This document shows, piece by piece, positions 1-8,669 of a DNA stretch of 64,000 nt; the first letter of the stretch is position 1; each line of letters begins with the position of its first letter. The notes beneath the pieces were generated by a model. The model had not been told where the DNA came from and searched no databases. It saw only the letters and a program-made list of their open reading frames with translations. The position numbers and the translations under genes were made by a program. Origin of the DNA: Vibrio inusitatus (GTDB taxonomy: Bacteria > Pseudomonadota > Gammaproteobacteria > Enterobacterales > Vibrionaceae); NCBI GenBank assembly GCA_024346935.1, contig AP024878.1, positions 2,170,001 to 2,234,000 on the forward strand, given 5' to 3'.

Positions 1-75
1 GGTATTCTGGTTAAGGAATTAAGTGCCTTACTGGATTACACAGACGTAATAGAAATGACAGAAAGCTATGAGTAA
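1..75 (+). CDS. lipB: C-terminus of octanoyltransferase LipB (partial)
   Basis: An open frame enters from the window edge and ends with TAA at 73-75, giving 24 residues that finish in ESYE. It overlaps the lipA start by 8 bases, the tight coupling expected of a lipB-lipA pair. LipB transfers octanoyl groups from acyl carrier protein to lipoyl domains, and LipA then inserts the sulfurs. The identification rests on position and length, because the visible tail carries no catalytic motif. Confidence 0.6.
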   Translation, partial: GILVKELSALLDYTDVIEMTESYE

Positions 76-1033
76 ACCAATTCAAATGGAAAAAGGCGTC
101 AAATATCGCGACGCTGATAAGATGGCGCTGATCCCTACTAAGTCAGTTCCTGTTGAACGCAGCGAAGTCCTTCGCAAGCCTGAATGGATGAAGATCAAAC
201 TACCGGCTGATAGCCAGCGCATTCAAGATATCAAGTCTGCTATGCGTAAAAACAATCTGAACTCGGTATGTGAAGAAGCTTCTTGCCCTAACCTAGCCGA
301 GTGTTTTAACCACGGTACAGCAACCTTTATGATCTTAGGTGCTATCTGTACTCGTCGCTGTCCTTTCTGTGATGTAGCCCATGGTCGTCCGGTCGCCCCG
401 GAAACAAACGAACCACAAAAGCTTGCTCAAACCATCAAGGATATGAAGCTAAAGTACGTTGTTATTACCTCAGTAGACCGTGATGACCTTCGCGATGGTG
501 GGGCTAAACACTTTGCTGATTGTAACGAAGAAATCCGTAAGCTAAATCCAAACATTCGCATTGAGACGCTGGTTCCTGACTTCCGTGGCCGTATGGATAA
601 AGCTCTAGAAGAGCTTAAGCTGAATCCACCGGATGTATTCAACCATAACCTAGAAACAGCACCGCGCCTGTACCGTCGTGTGCGCCCTGGTGCTAACTAT
701 AAGTGGTCTCTAGAGCTTCTGAAGAAATTTAAAGAGCAGCATCCTGACGTCCCAACTAAGTCTGGCGTAATGATGGGCTTAGGCGAAACTAAAGAAGAGA
801 TCGTAGAAGTGCTTAAAGATCTTAGAGCGCACGGCGTAAGCATGCTCACTCTAGGCCAATACCTAGCACCAAGCCGTCATCATCTACCAGTAGAACGCTA
901 CGTTCCACCAGCAGAGTTCGATGAACTAAAAGAGATTGCACTAGAGCTTGGGTTCACCCATGCGGCCTGTGGTCCTTTCGTACGTTCTTCGTACCACGCA
1001 GACCTACAAGCAAAGGGCGAAGAAGTTAAGTAA
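68..1033 (+). CDS. lipA: Lipoyl synthase LipA
   Basis: Radical-SAM enzyme that inserts two sulfur atoms into protein-bound octanoyl chains to make lipoate, in the cytoplasm. The 321-residue protein has both cluster motifs: C68-x4-C73-x5-C79 for the auxiliary 4Fe-4S cluster that donates sulfur, and C94-x3-C98-x2-C101 for the radical-SAM cluster. The family's conserved C-terminal R-S-S-Y sequence is present (FVRSSYHA). Length matches the family. The ATG at 68 lies inside the last codons of lipB, so the two are probably translationally coupled. A strong hairpin follows at once. Confidence 0.97.
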   Translation: MSKPIQMEKGVKYRDADKMALIPTKSVPVERSEVLRKPEWMKIKLPADSQRIQDIKSAMRKNNLNSVCEEASCPNLAECFNHGTATFMILGAICTRRCPFCDVAHGRPVAPETNEPQKLAQTIKDMKLKYVVITSVDRDDLRDGGAKHFADCNEEIRKLNPNIRIETLVPDFRGRMDKALEELKLNPPDVFNHNLETAPRLYRRVRPGANYKWSLELLKKFKEQHPDVPTKSGVMMGLGETKEEIVEVLKDLRAHGVSMLTLGQYLAPSRHHLPVERYVPPAEFDELKEIALELGFTHAACGPFVRSSYHADLQAKGEEVK

Positions 1034-1053
1034 AAAATCCCCTAGGATTTTTT
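1032..1053 (+). terminator. Rho-independent terminator after lipA
   Basis: A 9-bp perfect stem (1032-1040 with 1045-1053) closes a 4-base loop and ends in six Ts, one base after the lipA stop codon. It closes the lipB-lipA transcript. Confidence 0.8.
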
Positions 1054-1213
1054 ATCCCAGAAAAGCGACTAAGTTTTATCTGGGATCTTCCTGATTGCCC
1101 AACTCTGTATTTCAAGATCCTAGATTGCTTCGCAGCTCTCTAGGATCTTAGAACGTGCTTATCTGAGCAACGTACTCTCTAAGGTTCTGGATAAGCTCTT
1201 GAGCTTTCCAGAA
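1054..1213. repeat. Cluster of three consecutive hairpins downstream of lipA
   Basis: Three inverted repeats lie head to tail. The first pairs 1054-1060 with 1080-1086 (ATCCCAG/CTGGGAT). The second pairs 1114-1123 with 1140-1149 (AAGATCCTAG/CTAGGATCTT). The third pairs 1185-1191 with 1207-1213 (TTCTGGA/TCCAGAA) and has an inner 6-bp stem, 1193-1198 with 1201-1206. A weaker fourth fold lies between the second and third. No open frame crosses them. They resemble dispersed palindromic intergenic repeats, but their copy number elsewhere in the genome cannot be seen here. The rest of the gap up to 1398 shows only the Shine-Dalgarno of the next gene. Confidence 0.55.
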
Positions 1214-1398
1214 TGACGCCTTTGCTTTGGTTAAACTTGTGCGTTGAAACCCTCGCTCTAACTCACCTCCCTTCCCCATTTGCGACAAACCTCAAAACTC
1301 CCAAATAAACACCAACACATTGTCGTGGTTTTTTGCTTTCTACGCTAAGCCCATTATGATTAGAGTTAGGACTAGTCATAAATAAGGGAGGTCGTTTG

Positions 1399-1728
1399 AT
1401 GCGACTGTTATTATGCGCGCTGTCAGCTCTATTTTTGTGGGGCTGTGCAGATAAAAACACTCAAGAAGACAACTACTTAGAAGCATCATTTGAACTGTGT
1501 AACACCGAGGTCTCACTCTACTCAGTCAGTGATGATGGCAAGGTTCGCATCATTTGTGCGGATGGATCTAAGTTCGCTCTAGATAATGAAAAAACGCTAG
1601 AGATCATGCGCGATATCAATATTGATTATTGTTCAGGTGAAGGACTCTCTAAATTTAGCGAGAGTCGCCGCTATTATACATTCCGTTGTAAATCTGGCAC
1701 TCAGTTAAGTATCAACAAAGGCGGTTAA
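1399..1728 (+). CDS. Small predicted lipoprotein of unknown function
   Basis: 109-residue protein with a signal peptide and a lipobox-like LWGC at about residues 13-16, so probably lipid-anchored in the envelope. The mature part is rich in acidic residues and contains four further cysteines that could form disulfides in the periplasm. I chose ATG 1399 rather than the in-frame TTG one codon upstream, because AAGGGAGG at 1384-1391 is a near-perfect Shine-Dalgarno seven bases before that ATG. I do not recognise the family. It stands alone between the lipA hairpins and the metalloprotease gene. Confidence 0.75.
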   Translation: MRLLLCALSALFLWGCADKNTQEDNYLEASFELCNTEVSLYSVSDDGKVRIICADGSKFALDNEKTLEIMRDINIDYCSGEGLSKFSESRRYYTFRCKSGTQLSINKGG

Positions 1729-1840
1729 CGGCCAAGTAAATTCTCATCAAGCGATAATTAGAGAAGTGCTCAATAAATCCATTTTTTCAACATTGAGAAT
1801 TAGGTAGAATTGAGCGCTTCTAGCATTGCTTTGGAATACA

Positions 1841-2335
1841 ATGAACCCTTCGCTGAGATACATTCAGGGCTACCCCGAACATATAGTCACGCCAGTCACC
1901 CGACTTGTAGAGTCAGGGCAGCTAAACACATGGTTTGAGCAACGTTACCCCACTAAGCATACAATCAAAAGCGAAAAAGCCTTGTTTGAATATACTATGG
2001 CGATTAAGAATCGCTTTTTGAGAAAATCTGCACCGCTCAGCAAAGTGATTTACGACCACAAAATTCATCTCATCAACAATGCTCTGGGGCTGCACTCTTA
2101 CGTTAATCGTATTCAAGGTAACAAGGTAAAAGCAAAGAACGAAATTCGTATCGCTAGCGTATTCAAAGATGCACCAGAGCCACTATTGCGGATGTTGATC
2201 GTGCACGAATTAGCGCACTTAAAAGAGAAAGATCACAACAAAGCCTTTTATCAACTTTGTTGCCATATGGAGCCTGATTATCATCAACTTGAGCTCGATG
2301 CTCGGCTTTTCATGATGTATCTAGAAAACCAGTAA
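1841..2335 (+). CDS. YgjP-like zinc metalloprotease (M48/DUF45 type)
   Basis: 164-residue soluble protein with a zinc-metallopeptidase signature, HELAH at residues 122-126, followed by D-H-N at 131-133, whose His is the likely third zinc ligand in YgjP-type proteins. The conserved block leading into the motif (PEPLLRMLIVHELAH) fits this family. Its substrates are not known. I placed the start at ATG 1841. An in-frame TTG at 1826 would add five residues but has no better ribosome site. It converges on glyA, with a shared terminator between them. Confidence 0.8.
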   Translation: MNPSLRYIQGYPEHIVTPVTRLVESGQLNTWFEQRYPTKHTIKSEKALFEYTMAIKNRFLRKSAPLSKVIYDHKIHLINNALGLHSYVNRIQGNKVKAKNEIRIASVFKDAPEPLLRMLIVHELAHLKEKDHNKAFYQLCCHMEPDYHQLELDARLFMMYLENQ

Positions 2336-2340
2336 ACAAA

Positions 2341-2364
2341 AAAGCGAGCCATTAGGCTCGCTTT
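2341..2364. terminator. Bidirectional terminator between the YgjP-like gene and glyA
   Basis: A perfect 10-bp stem AAAGCGAGCC/GGCTCGCTTT (2341-2350 with 2355-2364) encloses a 4-base loop. A-run and T-run flanks allow it to work for both converging genes. Confidence 0.85.
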
Positions 2365-2386
2365 GGTCATTTGGGGTACTTTGATC

Positions 2387-3637
2387 TTATGCGTAAACAG
2401 GTTTACGGTTACAGATTTCTAGTACCTTAGCTTTAGTCGCTTCAATAACTGACTCATCACCCATGTTGTCTAAGATGTCACACATCCAGCCAGCAAGATT
2501 CTTCGCGTCTTCTTCAGTGAAACCACGACGAGTAATTGAAGGTGAACCAATACGAATACCAGAAGTAACGAATGGACTACGAGGGTCGTTTGGTACAGAG
2601 TTCTTGTTCACAGTGATGTTAGCTGCGCCAAGAGCCGCATCCGCTTCTTTACCTGTGATGTCTTTGTCGATTAGATCAACAAGGAACAAATGGTTTTCTG
2701 TAGAGCCAGAAACGATGTTGTAACCGCGAGCTAGGAACTCAGCAACCATTGCTTTTGCGTTTGCAACAACGCGCGCTTGGTACTCTTTAAATTCAGGTTC
2801 TAGTGCTTCTTTAAACGCTACCGCTTTACCAGCGATAACGTGCATTAGAGGACCACCTTGACCACCAGGGAATACTGCAGAGTTTAATTTCTTGTAAAGA
2901 TCTTCACCTTCATTAGAAAGAATCAAACCACCACGAGGACCTGCTAGGGTTTTGTGAGTCGTTGTTGTTACAACGTGAGCGTGTGGTACAGGGTTAGGAT
3001 ACACACCCGCAGCGATAAGACCCGCAACGTGCGCCATATCAACAAAGAAGTAAGCGCCAACTTTATCTGCGATTTCACGCATACGTGCCCAATCACATAT
3101 TTGAGAGTATGCAGAGAAACCACCAATGATCATCTTAGGCTTGTGTTCTACTGCCAAAGCTTCCATTTCTTCGTAGTCAATTTGACCTTTCTCATCGATA
3201 CCGTAAGGAATGATGTTGTACAACTTACCAGAGAAGTTTACTGGAGAACCGTGAGTCAGGTGACCACCGTGAGCAAGGCTCATGCCTAATACTGTATCGC
3301 CAGCATTAAGTAGTGCCATGTAAACAGCGTTGTTTGCTTGAGAACCTGAGTGAGGTTGAACGTTCGCGTATTGTGCACCAAATAACTCACATGCACGCTC
3401 GATAGCTAGTGTCTCTACCTTATCAACGTACTCGCAACCACCATAGTAACGTTTGCCTGGATAGCCTTCAGCATACTTGTTAGTTAGCTGAGAGCCTTGA
3501 GCTTCCATTACACGTGGGCTTGTGTAGTTTTCTGAAGCGATAAGTTCAATGTGCTCTTCTTGACGCACTGTCTCTTCTTGGATTGCGGTAAATAGGTCCG
3601 CATCATAATCAGCGATGTTCATGTCACGCTTTAGCAT
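2387..3637 (-). CDS. glyA: Serine hydroxymethyltransferase
   Basis: Interconverts serine plus tetrahydrofolate with glycine plus methylene-tetrahydrofolate, the main source of one-carbon units. The 416-residue PLP enzyme begins [12 protein letters not shown], as in enterobacterial GlyA. It carries the PLP-binding lysine at about residue 229 in [10 protein letters not shown] and the conserved GGHLTHG block near 124-130. The open frame extends 17 codons further upstream, but the ATG at 3637 is preceded by AGGAG at good spacing and fits the family start. A PurR-type box lies 59 bases upstream, which fits purine and one-carbon control. Confidence 0.96.
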   Translation of the reverse strand: MLKRDMNIADYDADLFTAIQEETVRQEEHIELIASENYTSPRVMEAQGSQLTNKYAEGYPGKRYYGGCEYVDKVETLAIERACELFGAQYANVQPHSGSQANNAVYMALLNAGDTVLGMSLAHGGHLTHGSPVNFSGKLYNIIPYGIDEKGQIDYEEMEALAVEHKPKMIIGGFSAYSQICDWARMREIADKVGAYFFVDMAHVAGLIAAGVYPNPVPHAHVVTTTTHKTLAGPRGGLILSNEGEDLYKKLNSAVFPGGQGGPLMHVIAGKAVAFKEALEPEFKEYQARVVANAKAMVAEFLARGYNIVSGSTENHLFLVDLIDKDITGKEADAALGAANITVNKNSVPNDPRSPFVTSGIRIGSPSITRRGFTEEDAKNLAGWMCDILDNMGDESVIEATKAKVLEICNRKPVYA

Positions 3638-3695
3638 CTGTATCTCCTGACTCAGATTAAACTGTAAATAGCTAAAAAAACCACACAATGACCAA

Positions 3696-3711
3696 AAGCA
3701 AACGTTTTCGT
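3696..3711. promoter_or_regulatory. PurR-like operator upstream of glyA
   Basis: AAGCAAACGTTTTCGT closely matches the PurR consensus ACGCAAACGTTTGCGT and is almost palindromic. E. coli glyA is a known PurR target, so the position is as expected. The rest of the 3638-3961 gap holds the divergent promoters of glyA and the YitT-like gene. Confidence 0.7.
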
Positions 3712-3847
3712 CACGGCAATGGCGGCATTTTACCGAAATAAATTCGTATCACAAATTTTTTTTGTCCCTGTTTTCTATAGGTATATTCGCTTAAATAACC
3801 AACTGAATAAAGACCTATCTGGGATTCTCTTTTTTGAGGCTCTCAAC

Positions 3848-3874
3848 TTTACACTGTGTAAATCAAGAATTACA
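3848..3874. promoter_or_regulatory. Palindromic TyrR-box-like site upstream of the YitT-family gene
   Basis: TTTACAC-T-GTGTAAA at 3848-3862 is a 7-1-7 palindrome. Overlapping it, TGTAAA-N6-ATTACA at 3857-3874 differs by one base from the TyrR consensus TGTAAA-N6-TTTACA. The site lies 88 bases before the start codon. That a TyrR-type regulator binds here is inference. Confidence 0.35.
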
Positions 3875-3961
3875 CGCTGTTAACAAAAAAGTTGCGCAAA
3901 CAGTTCGGTAAAGCACAGTTTTCCTATACTATTCGCGGCTGGATTTGCAAGGTTAAGTACA

Positions 3962-4561
3962 ATGAACAAACATAGCTTTCTCGAGGATTGCGCTGCTATA
4001 TTTACTGGTACTTTGCTAGTGGCAGTTGGGATCTATTTTTTAAAGTCATCATCCATGATAGTGGGAGGAACGGCAGGTCTTGGATTGCTATTTACGCAAT
4101 TTATCGATCTTAGTTTCGGTACCATGTATTTCTTGGTGAACATTCCCTTTTATTTCTTGGCATGGACTCGCCTTGGAAAGCGATTCACCATTAACAGCAT
4201 AATTTGTGTCTCTCTTGTATCTGTCATGGCTGATAACCTGCACCACGTGATGCGCTTTGAAGTACTCACGCCTGCTTTTGCGGCGATTGCTGGCGGAACA
4301 TTTATAGGATTAGGCTTACTGGTTCTTTTTCGTCATCGTGCCAGCTTAGGAGGGTCAAATGTATTGTGTCTAGTAATCCAAGATAAGATGGGTATCTCTG
4401 TGGGGAAAACACAGCTGTTGTTCGATACCTCGATCTTGATTTGCTCGCTCTATTTTATCCCTTTAACACTGATTGCTTGGTCTATATTGGCCGCCGTATT
4501 CATCAATCTGATTTTATGGATGAACCACAAGCCAACTCGCTACACCGTTCAATATCAGTAG
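3962..4561 (+). CDS. YitT-family inner-membrane protein
   Basis: 199-residue polytopic membrane protein with about five or six hydrophobic helices and glycine-rich motifs (VGGTAGLGLL near residues 35-44, RASLGGSN near 125-132) typical of the YitT/DUF161 family. Function is unproven; related proteins are often suggested to be transporters. It lacks the C-terminal DUF2179 domain found in longer Gram-positive members. It converges on gmhB with a strong terminator between them. The upstream region carries a conspicuous palindrome that may be its operator. Confidence 0.8.
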   Translation: MNKHSFLEDCAAIFTGTLLVAVGIYFLKSSSMIVGGTAGLGLLFTQFIDLSFGTMYFLVNIPFYFLAWTRLGKRFTINSIICVSLVSVMADNLHHVMRFEVLTPAFAAIAGGTFIGLGLLVLFRHRASLGGSNVLCLVIQDKMGISVGKTQLLFDTSILICSLYFIPLTLIAWSILAAVFINLILWMNHKPTRYTVQYQ

Positions 4562-4569
4562 AATACAAA

Positions 4570-4596
4570 AAGGGCTTTGAATGATTCAAAGCCCTT
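4570..4596. terminator. Bidirectional terminator between the YitT-like gene and gmhB
   Basis: A perfect 12-bp stem (4570-4581 with 4585-4596) has a 3-base loop, and A/T runs occur on both sides. It serves the two converging genes. Confidence 0.85.
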
Positions 4597-4628
4597 CTCA
4601 CTTAACACGTTACTTTTTAACTAATGAG

Positions 4629-5186
4629 CTATCTGTTTTCGCTCAAGTATGCAGGCACTTCTTTAATACTATCCAACACCACACTGGCAACAGCCTCTCC
4701 CTTTTCAGTGACAGGCTTGCCTGTACGCACCAAGATCTTCGTGCCAACACCTGCGGATTCTGCTGCCATCATATCTTCAGCTTTATCACCAATCATGATG
4801 GAGTTTTGCATATCAATGTTCAAGAAGTCTCTAGCCGAGATAAACATACCTGGCTTAGGTTTTCGACATTCACAATCTTGTTTGTAATCGCCAATACCGT
4901 GCTCAGGGTGATGCGGGCAATAATAGATGCCATCGAGTTCAACACCATTATCCGAGAAGTTCCAATCCATCCATTGCGTTAAAGACTCAAATCGCTCTTC
5001 GCTAAATTTGCCTCGCGCTATTCCAGATTGATTAGTCACCAACACTAATAGATACCCCATCTGTTGTAACTTTTTGGTTGCCTCAAATACGCCAGGAATA
5101 TATTCGAAATCATGCTCATCATGCACATATCCATGATCAACATTAATAACACCATCACGATCTAAAAAAACGGCTGGTTTAGGCAC
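4629..5186 (-). CDS. gmhB: D-glycero-beta-D-manno-heptose 1,7-bisphosphate 7-phosphatase
   Basis: Removes the 7-phosphate during ADP-heptose synthesis for the lipopolysaccharide inner core, in the cytoplasm. The 185-residue HAD-superfamily protein has the nucleophile motif D9-x-D11-G near the start, T51-N-Q-S as motif II, and the zinc-binding set C90, H92, C105, C107 that separates GmhB from related histidinol phosphatases. The GDKAED block near residues 130-136 supplies the last acidic motif. It is transcribed away from metN. Confidence 0.93.
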   Translation of the reverse strand: MPKPAVFLDRDGVINVDHGYVHDEHDFEYIPGVFEATKKLQQMGYLLVLVTNQSGIARGKFSEERFESLTQWMDWNFSDNGVELDGIYYCPHHPEHGIGDYKQDCECRKPKPGMFISARDFLNIDMQNSIMIGDKAEDMMAAESAGVGTKILVRTGKPVTEKGEAVASVVLDSIKEVPAYLSENR

Positions 5187-5269
5187 GGTTAACTACTCTG
5201 CTCTACTTCATAAAGATGGTAACGATTATCGCACGCTTTGTTACCACTCGCACCCTTGATTTGGCGTTT

Positions 5270-5285
5270 AGCCGTCTAGACGTAA
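5270..5285. promoter_or_regulatory. Tandem MetJ operator (met boxes) upstream of metNIQ
   Basis: Two adjacent 8-bp met boxes, AGCCGTCT and AGACGTAA, match the AGACGTCT consensus at 7/8 and 6/8. MetJ with S-adenosylmethionine represses metNIQ in related bacteria. The site lies just upstream of a likely promoter. Confidence 0.75.
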
Positions 5286-5294
5286 AAATACCTA

Positions 5295-5323
5295 TTGACT
5301 TGAGTCAATGAAATATCTAGCAT
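5295..5323 (+). promoter_or_regulatory. Likely sigma-70 promoter of metNIQ
   Basis: TTGACT (-35, 5295-5300) and TAGCAT (-10, 5318-5323) are separated by 17 bases, directly downstream of the met boxes. The -35 lies in the palindrome TTGACT-TG-AGTCAA (5295-5308), which could itself be a protein-binding site. Confidence 0.5.
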
Positions 5324-5368
5324 CTCTGCAAGATTTAAACTCCTCTACCTAATCATGTAGGCTATTTG

Positions 5369-6403
5369 ATGATAGAGATTAAGCAAGTTAACAAAGTATT
5401 CTATCAAGGTAAGACCGCTATTAGCGCCTTGAAAGATATCAACTTAACCATCGCCAAAGGCAATATCTTTGGTGTAATTGGTTCTTCCGGTGCAGGTAAA
5501 AGCACCCTAATTCGTTGCGTTAACATGCTAGAAGCTCCGACTAGCGGCGAAGTCATCGTTGATGGTGTTGATCTCACTAAGCTATCTAAGAAAGAACTTT
5601 CAGAAGCACGCCGTAACATCGGTATGATCTTCCAGCACTTCAACCTGCTTTCTTCTCGTACTGTATTTGAAAATATCGCCCTGCCTCTAGAGCTTGCAGG
5701 TAAAGATAAGCAAACAATAGAAAGTAAAGTCGCAGAGTTATTAGGTCTAGTCGGTCTCACCGATAAGCGCGATACCTATCCTGCCAATCTTAGTGGTGGA
5801 CAAAAACAACGTGTAGCGATTGCACGTGCACTTTCCAGTGACCCTAAGGTACTGTTATGCGACGAGGCGACTAGCGCCCTTGATCCAGCAACCACTCAGT
5901 CAATCCTTGGCTTGCTAAAAACCATCAACCGTCAACTCGGTATCACAATCCTTATCATCACCCATGAAATGGATGTCGTGAAGAACATCTGTCATGAGGT
6001 TGCCATTATTGGTGATGGTGAGCTTGTTGAGAAAGGATCAGTTGGTGACATTTTTGCTCATCCAAAAACAGAGCTTGCCCACCAGTTTATTCGCTCAACC
6101 CTAGACCTTTCTATCCCTGAGGATTACGAGTCGCGTCTATTGAGTGAACGTAAAGAAGGCAGTTATCCATTAGTACGACTGGAATTCACCGGTGCTAGTG
6201 TCGATGCTCCAGTGATCAGTCAAATCACTCGCAAGTTTAATATTGATATATCAATTCTAAGCTCGGATTTAGACTACGCAGGTGGCGTGAAGTTCGGCAT
6301 GATGGTGGCAGAATTCTTCGGCAATGAAGAGGCCGACAATGCCGCGATTCAATACCTAAAAGATAACAATGTAAAAGTAGAGGTGCTTGGCTATGTCTTA
6401 TGA
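5369..6403 (+). CDS. metN: Methionine ABC transporter ATP-binding protein
   Basis: ATPase of the MetNIQ methionine importer, on the cytoplasmic face of the inner membrane. The 344-residue protein has Walker [10 protein letters not shown] near residue 40, the Q-loop, the signature LSGGQKQR, Walker B VLLCDEAT, and a C-terminal ACT-like NIL domain that senses methionine and inhibits transport. The ATG at 5369 gives the family N-terminus; the in-frame TTG just upstream only adds a residue. It overlaps metI by 11 bases. Control by MetJ is expected from the upstream boxes. Confidence 0.95.
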   Translation: MIEIKQVNKVFYQGKTAISALKDINLTIAKGNIFGVIGSSGAGKSTLIRCVNMLEAPTSGEVIVDGVDLTKLSKKELSEARRNIGMIFQHFNLLSSRTVFENIALPLELAGKDKQTIESKVAELLGLVGLTDKRDTYPANLSGGQKQRVAIARALSSDPKVLLCDEATSALDPATTQSILGLLKTINRQLGITILIITHEMDVVKNICHEVAIIGDGELVEKGSVGDIFAHPKTELAHQFIRSTLDLSIPEDYESRLLSERKEGSYPLVRLEFTGASVDAPVISQITRKFNIDISILSSDLDYAGGVKFGMMVAEFFGNEEADNAAIQYLKDNNVKVEVLGYVL

Positions 6404-7070
6404 TGTACTAGTTGACTGGTTCAATCTAAATAGCGGACTTTTATTAAAAGCCACTTGGGAAACCCTGTATATGGTGGGTTTTTCTGGCATTGTTGGTTTT
6501 GCAGTTGGTATTCCTCTAGGCGTAGTCCTTCATACAACCAAACGTGGTGGTTTGCTAGAAAACCAGCGTCTGAACTCAATTTTGGGTGCCATTGTCAACA
6601 TAGGACGAAGCGTGCCTTTCCTTGTGCTTATGGTTGCCATAATCCCATTTACTAAGCTTCTTATTGGAACCTTTATCGGCACAACAGCCGCTATCGTGCC
6701 GCTAACCATAGGTGCTATCCCATTTGTGGCTCGTCTTATCGAGGGTGCACTTCTTGAGGTACCAAGTGGCTTAGTAGAAGCGGCTCAATCGATGGGCGCA
6801 ACACCGCTACAAATTATTAATAAGGTACTGCTTCCAGAAGCACTACCAACCATCATCAATTCAGTTACTATCACACTAGTTACCTTAGTTAGCTATTCAG
6901 CTATGGCAGGAACCGTGGGTGGTGGTGGCCTAGGTGATGTTGCTATTCGCTATGGCTTTCACCGCTATGATGTTGTGATCATGGCAGTGACAGTTGTAAT
7001 GCTTATTGTATTGGTGCAAATCATTCAGTCTGTGGGTGACGCACTGGTTCGTAAAGTTGACCACAGATAA
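6393..7070 (+). CDS. metI: Methionine ABC transporter permease
   Basis: Inner-membrane channel subunit of MetNIQ, 225 residues with five or six membrane segments. The coupling-helix EAA motif is clear ([23 protein letters not shown]), the site that contacts MetN. I chose ATG 6393 (MSYDVLVDW) over a TTG two codons earlier. It overlaps the end of metN and is followed after 27 bases by metQ, so the three form one operon. Confidence 0.95.
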   Translation: MSYDVLVDWFNLNSGLLLKATWETLYMVGFSGIVGFAVGIPLGVVLHTTKRGGLLENQRLNSILGAIVNIGRSVPFLVLMVAIIPFTKLLIGTFIGTTAAIVPLTIGAIPFVARLIEGALLEVPSGLVEAAQSMGATPLQIINKVLLPEALPTIINSVTITLVTLVSYSAMAGTVGGGGLGDVAIRYGFHRYDVVIMAVTVVMLIVLVQIIQSVGDALVRKVDHR

Positions 7071-7097
7071 GAATTTAAAAATTATACGGAGATAGTT

Positions 7098-7907
7098 ATG
7101 AAATTTAACCTAAAGAACATTTTAACCCTTGCGATTGCAACGTCGGCTTTGGCTCTGACTGGTTGTGGCGACAAAGAACAAGACCTAAGCAAGATTAAGG
7201 TCGGCGTAATGGCAGGTGCTGAAGCACAAGTTGCTGAAGTAGCGGCAAAGGTTGCTAAAGAGAAATACGATCTTGATGTTGAGCTAGTTACTTTCACAGA
7301 TTACGTTACACCAAACGCCGCTCTAGATGATGGTTCTGTGGACGTAAACGCATTCCAACACAAGCCATATCTTGATCAACAAATTACTGATCGTAGCTAC
7401 AAGCTAGCTATCGCAGGTAACACTTTTGTTTATCCAATCGCCGGTTACTCTAAAGAAATCAAATCTGTCGACGAGTTAGAAGAAGGTGCACGTATTGCAG
7501 TACCAAACGATCCAACTAACCTTGGTCGTTCACTGCTACTTCTTGAGCAACAAGGTATAATCGAACTACGTGCAGGCGCAGGTCTATTGGCTACAGTTCG
7601 TGACATCACTGCAAACCCTAAAAACATCACGATTGTTGAGCTTGATGCAGCACAACTACCTCGCTCTTTAGACGACGTAGCACTTTCAATCATCAACACG
7701 ACTTACGCAAGTTCTATCGACTTAACACCAGAACGTGATGGCGTATTTGTTGAAGACAAAGAATCTCCGTACGTAAACCTTATTGTATCGCGTGAAGACA
7801 ACTTAAACGCTGAAAACGTACAGAACTTTGTAAAAGCGTACCAAACTGAAGAAGTCTACAACGCCGCTTCTGACATCTTTAAAGGTGGCGTAGTTAAGGG
7901 CTGGTAA
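7098..7907 (+). CDS. metQ: Methionine-binding lipoprotein
   Basis: Substrate-binding component of the methionine importer, 269 residues. It has a signal peptide with lipobox LTGC (Cys near residue 23), so the mature protein is lipid-anchored at the inner membrane. The family blocks are present: KVGVMAG, the DYVTPN and FQHKPYLD segments that shape the methionine pocket, and a conserved NDPTNLGRSL. Ribosome site GGAGAT precedes the ATG. It is the last gene of metNIQ and is closed by a terminator. Confidence 0.95.
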   Translation: MKFNLKNILTLAIATSALALTGCGDKEQDLSKIKVGVMAGAEAQVAEVAAKVAKEKYDLDVELVTFTDYVTPNAALDDGSVDVNAFQHKPYLDQQITDRSYKLAIAGNTFVYPIAGYSKEIKSVDELEEGARIAVPNDPTNLGRSLLLLEQQGIIELRAGAGLLATVRDITANPKNITIVELDAAQLPRSLDDVALSIINTTYASSIDLTPERDGVFVEDKESPYVNLIVSREDNLNAENVQNFVKAYQTEEVYNAASDIFKGGVVKGW

Positions 7908-7938
7908 TCAGCATACCTTAAACGTTAATCTTACAAAT

Positions 7939-7969
7939 AACCGTCACTATCACTAGTGGCGGTTTTTTT
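7939..7969 (+). terminator. Terminator of metNIQ
   Basis: An 11-bp stem with one G-U pair (7939-7949 with 7954-7964) is followed by a run of seven Ts, 31 bases after the metQ stop. Confidence 0.8.
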
Positions 7970-8284
7970 ATGCCCTTATTTCACGTCAAACCGCTTCTAA
8001 TGACCTTGTAAGATAAACACATATCAATTTAGCCTCTATCGCTATTTTCGACATGTATCGTCTTTACGGGCGAGAGAGCATAAGCCCTATGTTCCTGTCA
8101 TACACAATTATTAGTATCACTGTGACCTAATACCATCGTAGTAAATAACTGTTCACCCTAGCTTGTTAAAACACTTGATAACGGCGTTAGAATTTTTGAT
8201 TGTAGAATAACTACTTATCAAAAAATTCTGCTTTGTTTTCTAGCGTTTTTCCTGCGCTTTTTATGCTCACTTACTTACTGTGAT

Positions 8285-8379
8285 TGGTATAATTGATTAT
8301 TTAGCTTAGTAGAACCCGACTTTGATGTTCGTGCGACGAAGAATCGTCGTCCCCGAAGTGCTTTATCGGGGACCTTTTA
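8285..8379 (+). ncRNA. Candidate small RNA with extended -10 promoter and terminator
   Basis: An extended -10 element TG-G-TATAAT at 8285-8293 would start a transcript near 8300. About 80 bases follow that fold into two adjacent hairpins: CGACGA/TCGTCG (8334-8339 with 8344-8349) and GTCCCCGA/TCGGGGAC (8349-8356 with 8366-8373). The second is followed by CTTTT, as in a Rho-independent terminator. No open frame with a ribosome site lies inside. I do not recognise it as a known Vibrio sRNA. The rest of 7970-8618 shows no genes. Confidence 0.35.
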
Positions 8380-8618
8380 TAAAAACAGATACCCGATAAA
8401 ACACTCGAATATGACTAGTACCCTAAGGCCAGATTAGCGCTTAAGAGACTGGTTGATAGCTTGCAGCAAACCCAATATGAACCCATTTAGATAGATATTG
8501 TTAAATCTAATCTTGCAGTGCGCATAAAAAAGAATAGATAAGCTAATATGGCTGGGCAATGAGGCGACAGGGAATCAATACGGAATATTGGTCGTTGCTC
8601 TTTGTAAACTCCAGATAC

Positions 8619-8648
8619 AAAAATGGTCAGCATAGGCTGACCATTTTT
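8619..8648 (-). terminator. Terminator of the AbgT-family gene
   Basis: A 13-bp stem (8619-8631 with 8636-8648), with a T-run on the minus-strand side, lies 21 bases beyond the stop codon of the AbgT-family transporter gene. Confidence 0.8.
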
Positions 8649-8669
8649 TATCAAATGTTAACGTATCTA

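Noticed and set aside
4581..4982. 133-codon plus-strand open frame across gmhB
   Set aside because: It is the antisense of gmhB, whose motifs are complete. It begins inside the terminator hairpin.
8041..8290. Second gene between metQ and abgT
   Set aside because: No open frame of useful length with a ribosome site, and no protein motif in any frame.
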